Assembly: GCA_022749755.1 (NCBI GenBank)
Contig: CM040442.1
Span: forward strand, 6,794,457-6,858,456
Length of the DNA stretch: 64,000 bases
From: Azadirachta indica
Taxonomy: Eukaryota > Streptophyta > Magnoliopsida > Sapindales > Meliaceae
Direction of reading: 5' to 3'
Below the pieces are notes generated by a model. It was given only the letters and a program-made list of their open reading frames with translations. It was not told the DNA's origin and did no database searches. Position 1 is the first letter of the stretch. The number at the start of each line of letters is the position of its first letter. The translations under genes and the position numbers were made by a program. Shown here one piece after another: positions 47,723-61,300 of this stretch.

Positions 47723-48478
47723 TTCAGCTAGGGTTAAGGCCGCTGATTTTCGCGCGCTTTTTAGAGAGTGAATGACAGTCGTGAAGAGAGGGGAGACTTG
47801 CGATAATTATTTACTCGGTCGCTAAATGTCATTAATATTAATTATTATATTTTTTTAATTTTAATGTGCGTAAATTTTACGTTGTTATCTAATTGTTAAC
47901 TATTAAGAAAAAAAAAAAACAAAATTATCTCGACAATTTATTAGATTTATATTCCTTTTTATAATTTTTTCATTAAACAAAAAAAATTTAAGGCTTCATG
48001 AAAGTCATTAATATGATGTAATGATTGAAACTTTTTCTTAATTCAAATTAAAATATTTTTTCTGTTTGGAACATTACTCATATTTGAATTTAATTAAAAT
48101 CAGAATCACATGTATAGGTTAATTTTTCTTTTTAACTTAAGTATTTAAGTATAAATATTAAATTATTTATTTTTATAAAAATTTAAAAAATATTAAATTA
48201 ATATGCTGACTTATATATTTTAAAAGGTTTGAAATCATTAAGTTAACTTATATATATAAATTGATTATTTAATAATGTTAAATTTATAATAATGATAAAC
48301 TAAGAACAAAAATTCTTTAACAAATAGGAGGCATGGCAAAAGTATATGAATTATAGTATATGATTATAAATTTTATATTTTAGGATATAAATCTTCAATA
48401 ATTTAATCAAACACTTCTTAATAGATGTTATTACAAATTTAAAAGAGAGCCCTGCAATATTTTTTAAAATATTAAAGA
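47723..48478. promoter_or_regulatory. FPG promoter and AT-rich intergenic DNA
   Basis: The first 60 bases upstream of the FPG ATG are GC-richer (cgctgattttcgcgcgcttt) and are the probable leader and core promoter on the minus strand. Beyond about 47800 the DNA is AT-rich with no gene. This piece is absent from the second copy of the 5-kb duplication. Confidence 0.5.
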
Positions 48479-51430
48479 GAGTCGTGCTACAATTTTTTTA
48501 AATATTATTTTAACTTTTTTTAATCTCAATGATAAGACATTTATCAAATGAATATAATTTTTTTTAATTTTTTAAAAAAGTTATTCTTCTTATTATTTAA
48601 AACATAGAGGCTAGGAAAGTTGTTCAAACTTAGACCTCTATAGAATCACAATGAAGTGACATGAATTGGAAAAAAAAAAGTTTAATTTCAATTTTCAGCA
48701 CATGATTTTTGGTTACGTTATAATTTAGGATAAATGACAATTAGGCCCCAAAATATAAGTAATATAATTTATAGAGTTTAGAATTAAAATTAATTATCAA
48801 ATATATTTATTTTGTTATTTTTTCCATCATTTTTATTTTTAATTTTCCTTAAATTTATACACACAAAATTTTCAATTTTTTTTGTTAGGTTCAATTTCTC
48901 AAGAGATAAGTGAAATAATTCTTTTAAAATAGAAGTAAAAATTAATATTTTAAGTATCATAATGAGTAAATACTTGACTTAAAAATATGATTATTTAAGA
49001 AAAAAAAGAAATTGAACTTCCTCTTTATGAATTTTAATATTTTGGACGACAAATGACAAGTCAAATTGGGGTTATTAATTTGTAGTTTAGCAATATTTTA
49101 AAAAAAATAATCTTTAAACGACTCAGATTAATATCATTACTTGTGCATCACACGTCTACAAATACTAGCGATGTACTACAAATAATTTTGGATTGTAGGG
49201 TCCTCAAAAATTATTAATAAAGAAAATTGTTATATAATGGATATGAGCTAGCTATAATAATTGTTACAACATTTACTCTAGCGATATGGGAATTAAAATA
49301 ATTGCAAAATCATGTAATAGCATATAATATTACATAATATAATATGATATAATATAATATATTACACAATTTTTTAAATATTAGAATCATTGAAATCTTG
49401 AAAATTTGGTGCTCCACTTTAATTCCTCTTGTGGCCGATCACACCCACTATTTTAATTTGTATAAGAATTTAATTAGATTTATATTTATAAAAAAATTAT
49501 ATGAGTTTTGAAATTAAAATTGTGTGATATAATAAGTGAAAAAGTTTAAATACACAACATATTTTTATTAAAATAAATGTATAAATATCTTCTCATTATA
49601 TGTAAAATCTTTTTTTAGTATTCACTCACAATTAACTAACATGTTTTCTCCATTTTTTTTAAGAATTTTGGTACCATATATAGAATATATATAAAAATGC
49701 AAAATATAAATTAAAAAAATTATATTTAATAATATAATTTTATAAATTTATAAATTTAATAATAACTCCAAATGAAATCTAATATGAAAAGTTTGAAAAC
49801 TCCCATTTAAAAATTCTAACATAAAATTTAAAAGCCAATTTATAAAATAAGCTCAATGTTTTAAGATTAATTTGTAACCTAATTGAAGAAATAAATAATG
49901 TGACACTTATTAATAAATATTATTTAATTATAAGTATATAATAATGCAACGAATTGTCTTATATTTAACTGTATAAACTAGTTACTAAATGTTAAAATAA
50001 TAGAAATATAAATTAAATATTTTTACTTTGTAAGTAATATAATATTACTAACCAATAAAGGGATAAAACTCTTTGAATTAGGATTCAAAAGTGCCAACAA
50101 GGAAACTACCAAAATTGTTGACTTCATTACATTCCATTACCAAACTAATTGATTAGTTAAAAATTGAGTTCGGCCAAATATTATAAAATAATAAAAAAAC
50201 AATGCTTTCTAACTCTCTACTTGTACGCCTTGGCAGAAAATAATTTGGTTGAATTTAATTACAAAGAAGGCAGAGAAAGGACCAAAAATAAGTGAAAAAA
50301 AATAATTAAAAAAGAAAAAGAATAAATTGCAGTGCTCAACTACATTTTGCCGCCCACTTAGAATATTTTGGGTAACAGCTAGTATTTAGCTCTATTTATT
50401 TTTTTCAATAAATGGCCTAAATTTCCATTTTCTTGTCTATAATTCTACTTTTTTTTTCTTTTAATAATATATAACATTATAATACAATTATACATTTACT
50501 GGAAGTAAAATTTACATAACTACTGTTATAATACATTTTAAAAATCTATTTAAAATAGTGAAGTTTCTTTCTTCGTACGAGAGAGAATTCTTCGTAATTC
50601 TTTAATATTAATGGCCTATACTTCTATTTTCTTTATCTACAATTCAATAATTTTTTTCTCTTTTTTGATATAGTAATATTATAATATAGGTAAATATTTA
50701 CTAGAATTTAAATTTACATTATTATAATTGTAGTACATTTCTCCTGTGAACACACAATTATATAATAATAAGATAAAAAAAAATTGTACTCTATACAATA
50801 ATGAATAATAGATGTTTCTATATAATGTTTATATATAAATGCTGATTGATTTTATTTATACAATTTATTGAATGCATGATACAGTAAATTCAAATTTTAA
50901 ATGTTGCCTATACTAGAATTAGAGAGGATTTTATTTGCGTGTATTATTGTAATATTTAAAATGAAAATATAGAATTAATTTGGAGTGGAGACCTAAAATG
51001 AAAGGTTATAAATAATTTATAAATTAAGGGTTAAATTTCTAATGTTTCGAAATTATGGGGGACAAAATAATATACACACATATATATATATATACATATA
51101 TCTATATATATATATTATGATTCTAATAAATTATAAATATTTTACATAAAAATTAAAAATATTTAGTAGAGCATGGGCCCGTCTAAAAATTAATAAATTA
51201 TTTGTCTAACTCAAAAATTGGTGGATCAAGTATGCTATTTAAAACCATTCATGTATGGATGTCAGCGAATGATATATTTAGATTATATTAATTAATTTAT
51301 TTAAAAATTATACATACCTTCATAAAAATAAATAAAAAAAACATAATTAAACTAAAAATGGCAAAACATAAATATGTATGCTTTACCCAATTTTTGTCAT
51401 TTTTTTAATGTTTGGGGTATTTTCACATAT
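48479..51430. repeat. Copy 1 of a 2.9-kb segmental duplication
   Basis: Collinear with 53571-56480. Matching anchors include aaaatttggtgctccacttt (about 49400/54389), actctttgaattaggattca (about 50069/55048, one mismatch), ttctaactctctacttgtac-like text (about 50208/55182) and agaatttaatttgga-like text (about 50971/56065). No ORF of interest. Identity looks like roughly 85 percent by eye, with many small indels. Confidence 0.85.
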
Positions 51431-51819
51431 TTTCTTTGAAATTTATGAAAATCTTAATTTAATAAAAAGTTTATGAAAAAAGACACAAACCTCTCCTACA
51501 AACAGTAAACTTATCAAAATATCCTTAAATCTTTTTTTTTTAAATTGCAAAATAAGATTACTTTGATTAGATTTGAATTTATAACCTTAGTGAAAAAAAC
51601 TAATACCTTAATCACTACACTAAACATATTGTAATAATATTTTTTTTTAATCCTTAATAAATAACCCTTTTAAAAATATATATATAATAATTTCTGTAAT
51701 AATTAAAATTATTTTGTTATTATAAAAAACTTATAATTCAAAAGAATTCTATATAATAACTTGAATTTAAATTATTATCAAATAATAGTAACAAAATTAG
51801 TCTTAAATAATTATTAAAT
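51431..51819. other. Unique spacer between duplication copies
   Basis: AT-rich, no gene. It contains gatttgaatttataacctt and accttaatcactacactaaac, typical text of degenerate dispersed plant repeats. It has no counterpart after copy 2. Confidence 0.4.
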
Positions 51820-52371
51820 TTAGTAACCAGTTCTTATACACAATCAATAATTTGAAGAAGCATCAAATTAATGTGAGATAGTTTATACCATTTAAGATAA
51901 TTCATCAAAAATAATCATTAACCTTAATGTATATAGCACTTGTAATTCGTGACAGCAACGGCCTTAATGTATATAGCACCCGAGATCCCTGAAATGCATT
52001 AACCCGCATCAGTATTAGAGTTTTCAAACGAATTTCAACCCTTAACTAATGATCACCAAGGGCACAATTGAAAATGCATGCAAGAAGCCCTTCTGAGTAA
52101 CCGGCTTAACGTAAAAATGCTTGAAAGCACTTTGTGAAACAGCATATATCTCCTGTTTGCTCAGAAAGCACCTAAAGTGGTTTTAAGGCCCACGAGCGCC
52201 TTCTGAAAAATTAGCTACCAAGAGCTTCTTAAGAAAGCATTTTAAATGCTTTATTTGTTTTCCTCGCTCAAAAACTTTTTTCGCTACTTCGGTCAAAATG
52301 TTTTTGATTATCTAAAAGTGTTGTTGAAGACATAGGAAACACTCCTGAATGCACCATAGCTTGAAACAATA
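51820..52371 (-). pseudogene. Dead partial copy of FPG exon 2 and intron 1
   Basis: Matches 46500-47270. Examples are aaccagttcttatacaca at its left, gtaattcgtgacagcaac with ccttaatgtatatagcaccc (exon 2 copy about 51935-51988), and the intron text gcttgaaagcactttgtgaa and aaaatgctttat on the right. The exon-2 donor is destroyed, and a 32-bp piece of the exon (ccttaatgtatatagcac) is repeated at 51925. About 240 bases of FPG intron 2 are missing. FPG exon 1 and promoter are not present. It cannot be expressed as FPG. Confidence 0.85.
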
Positions 52372-52372
52372 C

Positions 52373-53570
52373 TGTTGATGTAGAAAAATATCAATCCTGA
52401 TGAGGTGAGATATTAGATAAATTAGTATTCGAAATAAAGATGGATACCCAATTAATAGTCTGAATTTAGGTTTTCGTACCTATTCTGACTTCGTTTGAGC
52501 CTCGAGCAGTCCTTCTGAGATGGTTTTCCACGTGTATTTAAGTCGCGAGCCAAACTGTCACAAGCTATCTTTACCTCATATCCCCGCTGATCTTGGTCCC
52601 AAATTAAACAAATCTTTCTACAATAGAGAGTATGGTCAAAAGGGGGACACAGGAAGTTTTTCGACGAACCCACTCCGACGCTCAAATCAGTACCGAGTGA
52701 ATTTAAAGCTCGATTTAAGTAGTTCAAAATGGTGTACAAAAAGCAAGTTCATGTAGCAAAGCGATAATTAACCAAAATGCATATAAGAGACACCAATGTA
52801 AGGTAAATGTGGCCCTTTTATGAGACAAAAACAGTTAATAGACTTCAAAAGAACACCTATAATAAGTTTTTTAGAATTGTCTTGAAAGAAACCTACGAAC
52901 AAATAAAATTTTCTTCTTATTCTCTATAGTAAGAAAATAAGAAATAACTTATATTTTTTAGTGAGAAAAAGTAAAATGAGCAAAAACTAAAAGAAGGGTT
53001 CCCTTTACCTTGAGAGAAGTGTTTTTATATATTTTACTTTTTTTGACTTGTGATTGATTAGAAAATGTTGCTTTAATTTCCTACGTTTTTGCCTTCTCAC
53101 GTTTTTACCATTTGAAACCTTATTTTACAGACAAAATTATAGACACGTGGTGAGCTGTGATTGGTCTTTATAACCTTATCTAAAATTACATGTCACATGA
53201 CACGATCTAATTTAAGTATAAAATTACCTTATCTCTTAAATACATATAATAAAAACTTATTTGCTTTTATCTGTAGTCCCCAAATACTGACAACGTCATG
53301 TGAGACCCATTTTTAACCTCTTAGGAGTCTAATTGTCTCTTTAATTATGTGGTTGTTTCAGGTGGTACCCCAAGTGACCTAAAAATATAAGAAACTTTTT
53401 TCATATTTTTATAGACTGAATCTTAACTTTTGGACCATTTTAGAGTAGAGTCCACTCCTTTTTTTTTTTTTTTATAGAATATTAGTTATAAATCACATGT
53501 CATCCTTCCTCTGATTATCCTTTAACTATTTGAGGTTATTTCACAAGTCAACAGGCATCCTCGTAAGGTG
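52373..53570. mobile_element. 1.2-kb insert of unknown origin in the second duplication copy
   Basis: Replaces the stretch that in copy 1 holds the end of intron 1, FPG exon 1 and the promoter. It starts tgttgatgtagaaaaata and has higher GC than its surroundings up to about 52760 (cacgtgtatttaagtcgcg). Short antisense-overlapping frames at 52452 and 52520 show no known domain. It might be an LTR fragment or another non-autonomous element. The right border is uncertain and no target duplication was found. Confidence 0.4.
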
Positions 53571-56480
53571 AGTCATGTTGCATTTTTTAAATATTATTTC
53601 AATTTTTTTAATCTCAATTGTAAGACATTTATCAATTGAATATAAATTTTTTTAATTTTTAAAAATTAACTACATTATTTTATTCCTCTTATTAACAAAA
53701 TAAAATAATAATTTTATAAAACATAGAGGTTAGAAAGTTGTTCGAACTTAGACGTCTATAGAATCACAATGAAGTGATACAAATCGGGGAAAAATTAATT
53801 TCAACACATGATTTTTAGTTATGTTATAATTTAGGATATATGACAATTAGGGTCCATAGTATAAGTAATATAATTTATAGACTTTAGGATTAAAATTAAT
53901 TATCAAATACATGTATTTTTAATTTTTTTTTTTTTAGGTTTCACTTTCTCAAGAGATAAGTGAAAGAATTCTTTTAAAAATAGAAGTAAAAAAATATATT
54001 TTAAGTCTAACAATTTGAGTAAACAATTTACTTTAAAATGTAATTATTTAAGAGAAAAAAAGAAATTCAACTTCCTCTTTATGAATTTTAATATTTTAAA
54101 TGACAAGCCAAATTGTGGATGTTAATTAATTTGTACATTAGCAATATTAAAACAAAATCTTTAAAAGATTCAAATTAATATTATTACATGTGCATCACAT
54201 GTCTATAAATATTAGTGATGTATTACAAATAATAGTAGAGTGTAGGGTCCTTAAAAATTATTAATAAAATAGAATTGTTGTCTACATTTACTCCGTGACA
54301 TGGGAATCAAAATAGTAAATTAGTAATTGCAAAATAATATAATATAATATATTAAACATCTTTTAAATATTAGAATCATTGAGATCTTGAAAATTTGGTG
54401 CTCCACTTTAATTCTTTACGTGGCCAACTACACCCACTATTTTTAATTTGCATAGGAATTTAATTAGATTTGTATTTATAAAAATTATATGAGTTTTGAA
54501 ATTAAAATTGTGTGATATAATAAGTGAAAAAAGTTTAAACATATGACATATTTTAATTAAAATAAATATATAAATATCTTCTCATTACACGTAAAATCTT
54601 TTTTAGTATTCACTCACAGTTAATTAGATGTTTTCTCCATTTTTTAAGAATTTTGGCACTATATATAAACAAGCAAAATGCAGATTCAAAAAATTTAACA
54701 CTAAATTATTTATAAAATTATAAATTTAATAATAATTTCAAAATGGAAAATCTAATATGAAAAGTTTGAAAACTCTCATTTAACAATTCTAACATAAAAT
54801 TTAAAACCCAGTTTATAAAATAAGCTCAATGTTATACGATTAATTTGTATTTCAGTTAAAAGTAATTAATAACGTGAAACTTATTAATAAATATTATTTG
54901 GTTATAAGTTCATAATAAGGCAGTGAATTGTCTTATATATAACAGTAAAAACTAGTTACTAAGTGTTATAATAATAGAAACAGAAATTTAATATTTTTAA
55001 TTGGTAAGTAATATTATATCACTTACCCATAAAGGGATAAAACTCTTTGAGTTAGGATTCAAAAGTGCCAACAAGAAAACTGGTAAATTGTTGACTTCAT
55101 TACATTCCATTACCAAACTAATTAATTAATTAAAAATTGAGTTCGGCCAAATATTATAAAATAATAAAAAACAATGCTTTCTAACACTCTACTTGTACGC
55201 CTTGGCAGAAAATAATTTGGTTGAATTTAATTACAAAGAAGGCGGAGAAAGGACAAAAATAAGTGAAAATATAATTAAAAAAAGGAAAAATTGAAGGGCT
55301 CAACTATATTTGCCGCCCACTTTGAATATTTTGGGTAACAGCTATTTATTTTTGTCAATAAATGGCCGAAATTTCCACTTTCTTGCCTATAATTTCAACA
55401 AACTTTTTTTTTTCTCTTTTATGATATAATAACATTATAATATAGTTTAGTGTTTACTAGAAGTTTTTGTTTTGAAAGATTACTAGAAGTTAAATTTACA
55501 TAATTATAGTTATAGTACTTCTTAAAAATATGTTCAGATTAATAGTGAGGTTTCTTCCCTCTTATGAGAGAGAATTCTTTAAAATTTTGTAATACTAATG
55601 GCCTACATTTCTATTTTCTTTGTCTACAATTCAATAATTTTTTTTCTTTTCTGATATATTAATATTATAGTATAGTTGGATGTGTAATACAAGTTAAATT
55701 TCTATAATTATACTTGCAATACATTTTAGAAATCTACTCATAATTAGAAAGTTCTTTTCCTTGTACAAGAGAGAATTCTTCTCACACGGAAGGCAAATTT
55801 GAGGCATGAGTTGGATAACTCCAACAAGTCTACTATGGACACACAATTTATATAATAAGAAGACTAAAAAAAATAATTTGTACTATATAAAATAATTAAT
55901 AATAAATTTTTTTATATAATGTATATTTATAAACGCTAGTTGATTTTATTGATACAATTTATTAAGTACACAATACGATAATTTTAAAATTTAAATGTTT
56001 TGTATATTAGAATTAGACAGGGATTTATTTGCTTTTATTATTGTAATATTTAAAATGAAAATATAGAATTAATTTGGAGAGGAGCCTAAAATGAAAGATT
56101 AGAAATAATTTATAAATGAAGTGGTAAATTTCTAATGTTTCAAAATTCAAGGGCAGAAAATAAAAATAATATATTTATTTTATCATTCTAATAGATTATA
56201 AATATTTTATATAAAAATTCAAAAGATTTAGTATTGCATCAAGCCCTAATGTAACTTCACCCTAAAAATTAATAAATTATTTATCTAATTCAAAAATTAG
56301 TGCAATTTAAAACCATTCATTTGTGAATGCGAGTGAGTGATATGTTCAAAATATATTACTTAATTTATTTAAAAAATATATACTAAATATTTATAAAAAT
56401 AAAAAACCCATAATTAAACTAAAAATGGCAAAACACAAGTATATATGCTTTATCCACTTTTTGTAATTTTTTTTTCCTAA
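53571..56480. repeat. Copy 2 of the 2.9-kb segmental duplication
   Basis: Direct-orientation copy of 48479-51430, at an offset of about 5.0-5.1 kb. It ends near tatatgctttatccacttt (compare about 51377). It has no gene. Confidence 0.85.
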
Positions 56481-57700
56481 ATATAATTTTTTAATTTTTT
56501 GTACAATTTGGGGGGTAGATTTAATGTGACTAGGAAAGAAGATCTAACTTTTGCCTCTGCAATTAAAACGCTAGCTTTAAGGATGATGGGCAAAGAGAGT
56601 TGGGAAGTTGAATTATAAATAATAACAATAAATGGTAGCTTTACAAAGATTTTATGGTATGTATATAAAAAAATATAGTGTTAAAATAAATGTTTGTTGC
56701 ATAAATTATCACAACAATGTCAAGAATTTTACAGCACATTGTTAATTTGTATGATATTTAATTGTCTTTTTCACATCAATTTCAATGTCTAAGAATCAAT
56801 TAATGAGATTGTAAATAAGTTGTGGGTTGGAAAAAGAAGATAGATTTGAATGTAACCTAACATTGGATATTGCTTTCATGTTTCCTTTTAATTTAGGGTG
56901 GGTTTGATATTATTTTTTGAAAATTATTTTATAAAGTCAAAATGTGTAATATTGCTTTCATATTATTTTCATTTATGCACAAATTTATTGACAATATAAG
57001 ACTGTAATTTGTGTTAGTAACTAGTATAATGTAATATATAGACTAATATTGACAACATAAATTAGAAAAAAGAACAAAATTTTTTTTAAATAGCTATTAT
57101 CATTTAAATCGTTCATTATTATATTCTTGTTATTAATAAATAATGACTATTTTTTGTGTTCAAAATTATAATTATATAAAACAATAGATGATTAGATGGT
57201 CAATCTTCCCAAATTTATATTAATTGGTAAAATTTTAAAAGAAATTGATTCCAAATAATTTATTTACAGAAGAAAAAGTTCATAATTTGCAATTGAAACA
57301 TTTTTTCTTGAATTTTCTCAATTTCTTATCTGAAAACACAATAATTTTGAATTTTAATTATTATATTTTTTCAAAAGAATTATTGTACTTTTAAAATTAA
57401 ATAAAAATACAGTAATTTTGAAAAGTTTTACAATAATTTTCAGTAACATGATACGATCATCAAATTGTTAATCAAGTACACATTTTTCAAAAAATGGATC
57501 CACTTAGGGTTAATTATTTTAATAAACAAAAATGAACATTTATCACATGAAAATTTTTACCATAAAGTTATTATATATGAATATGCTGATGGCAATGAAG
57601 GACTAAATGCAAATTACAAAGACTAATTATCATAAAAGATGTGACAAAATCAATTATTCAATAAAGTCCTCAACGAATACTACTCTCTAGAACTCCTCCT
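56481..57700. other. AT-rich intergenic DNA before REC
   Basis: No ORF or RNA gene recognised. The text gggtgggtttgatattatttt near 56896 resembles one terminus of a hAT-like MITE, but a matching right end was not found. Confidence 0.35.
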
Positions 57701-57715
57701 CCAATCATGCGTGGA

Positions 57716-57851
57716 CACGTGTCTAATACTCCAAATTAAGAGTCTTAAGTGCAAATTAATTAACGGCTCACAAGCGACTAGTGGGGCAAAACCAAGGCAC
57801 CAACACGTGACAAAACAAAACTGACGGCAACCGTTGAATTGCTTCCACGTG
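57716..57851 (+). promoter_or_regulatory. Three CACGTG G-boxes upstream of REC
   Basis: CACGTG occurs at 57716-57721 (within gacacgtgtc, a 10-bp palindrome), 57804-57809 (aacacgtgac) and 57846-57851 (ccacgtggca, an ABRE-like core). They lie 90-225 bp upstream of TATAATAA at 57941. G-boxes are bound by bZIP and bHLH (PIF-type) factors in light and ABA responses. Confidence 0.6.
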
Positions 57852-57940
57852 GCAGAAATTTAACGGTGATGATTCTTACCACATTGCGCCCCACTCTTTG
57901 TTGTCGTTGTCTTCATGCTTTGGGGCTCGTCTCTTACTCC

Positions 57941-58304
57941 TATAATAAGGCAACATCACATTTTATCATTGACAAGAGAGAGAAGAAGGGAAATCAAGCT
58001 TTTAGCAACAAGGAGAGGCTAGGATTGCTTACCAATCCTCTAAAGGGTAAACCCACCCAAAACCCTTATCTTATCTATTTAGCTTCTCTAAAAGTGCTTC
58101 TAAAAATGCTCCATCTTCTCCCCTCCTCCTTTCTTTGTCTCTCTTCTTCACTTCTCTCTCGATTACATGTGTTTTATTTTATCAATGGTTAACTATTTGA
58201 TTAATTACCATTGATTATTTTCTTCAATATTGTTGATACTATCAATGTTTTTGAAAGTGGGTTCTTGAATTTATGTTCAAATATAGTTGTTTTTGAGCAA
58301 ATCA
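57941..58304 (+). promoter_or_regulatory. Probable TATA box and leader of REC
   Basis: TATAATAAGG at 57941 is followed by a purine-rich leader start (gacaagagagagaagaagg) and a CT-rich stretch. A plausible leader intron runs from aagg/gtaaac (58047) to aaatatag (58286), so coding would begin 19 bases into the next exon. The open frame at 57839 starts with TTG, crosses the TATA box and is not a gene. Confidence 0.45.
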
Positions 58305-61300
58305 ATGGCTCCAAGGTCTGGAAGAGGCAAGTCTAATAAAGCCAAAGCTGAAAAGAAGAAGAAAGAAGAGAAAGGTTTGAACTGTTCTTCAATGATAAGT
58401 GCTTTTGAAGCTTTTCAAAAGTGCTTTTGCTTTCTATTTTCCTATTTCTTTGCACTGATTCTTGTTTTCTATTTTGCTTTTGTCATATCCAGTAGTGCCT
58501 ACTGTGCTTGACATTACAGTCATCACCCCATATGAAACAGAAGTTATTCTCAAGGTATATACTTTTTTTTTTTAAAAATAATCTCGTAATTAAACATTAC
58601 CATATATATAAATGACAAATTAATTTTCTAATTTTGGAAAATTTTTCTAAAGGGTATCTCCACTGACAAGATACTTGATGTGAAGAAATTGTTGGCTTCC
58701 AATGTAGAAACTTGCCACGTAACAAACTATTCTCTTTCTCATGAGGTAAAAATAAAATAATAACCTCCTAATTTTTATTTTTTTAATATATTTCTTAATA
58801 TTTTTGTAATTAATTTAATTTTAATTTTATCAGGTCAAAGGGCAGAGATTGAAAGATAAAATAGAAGTTGTTACTCTGAAACCATGTTTGCTGAGAATGG
58901 TTGAAGGTAGGTGAATCTCTCATAACAAATTTTTATATCATCAACTAACATGCATGTGGGTCTCATTTTATTTATCATAATTTATTAATTATTATTTTTT
59001 TCATTTTTTAAATAATTAATCATTTTCCCTTTTGTGGATTGAATATATGCACTTTCTTTTGTTTATCTTTGTTAATTATTATCGTTTTCCCTTTTTTAGA
59101 TTAGAATATATGCCTTGCTATTTTGTATAATTATATTTTTAAAGGATTAATTTCTTTTGTTTGTATAAAAAATTCAAAGTATAATTTATATTAACCAAGT
59201 GTGTGTTATTTTATCACTCACATTTGTAAGCTGTCGCTACAATGCTGCTACTACTTATTAGGTATATACTGCTTTGCTATTTTATTGAATAAAGACAAGT
59301 TCAAATATAAATTATTAACCATATTAATTAATTAGTTAATTAATTAAATAGAACAAAAACTCATTGGAGAATGACACAACTTTCTTTGTTTTCTTAAAAA
59401 ATAAAGATATATTAATCAAGAGTAAAAAAAGTCCGGCACAATTGGAAGCGTTTTAACGCTCATGTATAGTTGTACAGTTTGGACTTAACTATCCTTGACG
59501 TCTCAACCAGAAGCGCCTTAAAAACTAAAGTACAACAATAATGTTGCTTACTTGCTTAAAGTTACGTAGAAATTCCAGGAGTTGCAGAATGTGCAGCTTA
59601 TATAAAGGAGCATTACATGACAAAATTTCTGCTGCTTACAAAAATAATGGCAAGAATCTTGTCTTTTTGTATTGCTTTTTATGCCCCAACTTTCTTTTTT
59701 TTTTTTATATTTATTTTTTTTTAATATTACAACTTTATGCACCAACCTTCTTTATTCTTGGATGCCCTCGTGTTACACATAAATTGATTTAATAAATGAG
59801 ATAATCGCGTAATATTGTCTCATTAATTCATGATTTTATTTTATTAATTTATTATTTATTTTTGCAAATGCGTTGATATTTTGAAAGAGGTCGGACTTTA
59901 CAACTTTGCAATGTTCGGCTTGAAACCTGTAGGTGAGAAAACTTAGAGAGTACCAACTTGTTTGCAATTTAGTCGGCCCCACTGCATTGATTAATTTTAA
60001 CATTTCACAATCTTTCCGCATCTGATTTAATCGCCGAGTTTGCCGCTAGCATTTAGGATCATAGTTAAAACTGCCGCCCTGCCCTTAACATTACATTACA
60101 GTACACATGATGCCTATTATTATTGCTTATAGCTTATAGCTTGAGTTGGGTCGCCTCAATTTTAGGTCTTTCAGATCTAGTAGTTCTTTAGCTATTCGGC
60201 AGACGGATGTCAATGTACTGGATTCGTACGTTTATATAACAGAATTTTATTAATAATTAATGACAATAAATAATAAACTAATTTTATTTAAATTTTTTTT
60301 TAATAAAAATACGCTACTTCGACTGGCTAGTTAAGTTCTAACTTCTAAGCTTGTTTTACCAGCCCGACCAAACATTATCTATTCCACATTGACATCAAAG
60401 ATTCAGGCTGTAAATTATGAAAACGACTTGTCGTATGATCTGGTCCCAACTTGCGACTGGCAATTGAATTTCAATTATTCTAATTTACGTTAATTCCATG
60501 TTCATTCTGTATCTTCTAATGATCTTACCCGGCAAGTCCTTGTTATTTACATTTTTGCCACTGTCACTGGCAGAGGACTACACCGAGGAATGTCAGGCCG
60601 TTGCTCACGTGCGGAGACTCCTAGACATCGTCGCGTGTACCACCAGGTTCTCCAAGTCCAGAAACTCCCGATCACCACCTTCGTCGGAATCACTTGCCAA
60701 AAAGAATGGCGGTAGGCTCCATCATACTACGTACAATTCTGCCACACCGTCTGATCGAGGTGCATTGGATAACCGAAGCGGGCCCCGTGACATGTCACCT
60801 TCAGATGGCGCGTCGGTGTCGTCGGCGATTTCTCCGAGTTTGGACATGGCGGCTATTCACCCGACGGCGAAACTCTCCGAGTTCTATGACTTCTTCTGTT
60901 TTTCTCACCTCACTCCCCCAGTCTTGAGTAAGCATACTGTTTATTTGTATTAAATATGACTGGAAAAAGGGAAATAAATAACCGGAGAAAATGTGTTTGT
61001 TTGAATATGAAATTATTTTTGTAATTTATGATTTACAGATTTGAAAAGATTTGAACGTAAGGATGGAGAGAAGCGCGGTGGTGATTATTTTGAAATTCAG
61101 GTGCTATTATCTTTTTTTTTTTCCCTTAAAATTTCACTAGATAATAGTTGTTTGTTTGTCAGCAGATTATATAATTGCATGCGGCTTTCATGTATGGAAC
61201 TTCTATTGAAACATGTCCTTTTGTAGTTCTGGATTAACTCTTTTTGCTATGTCAAAAGCCATACTAGAAACAATAACTATGAAGCCTTTCTCCAAAGGCA

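Noticed and set aside
57839..58192. 117-codon frame upstream of REC as a separate gene or uORF
   Set aside because: It starts with TTG, runs through the TATA box and the probable leader, and crosses a likely intron donor. The first ATG lies upstream of the TATA box.
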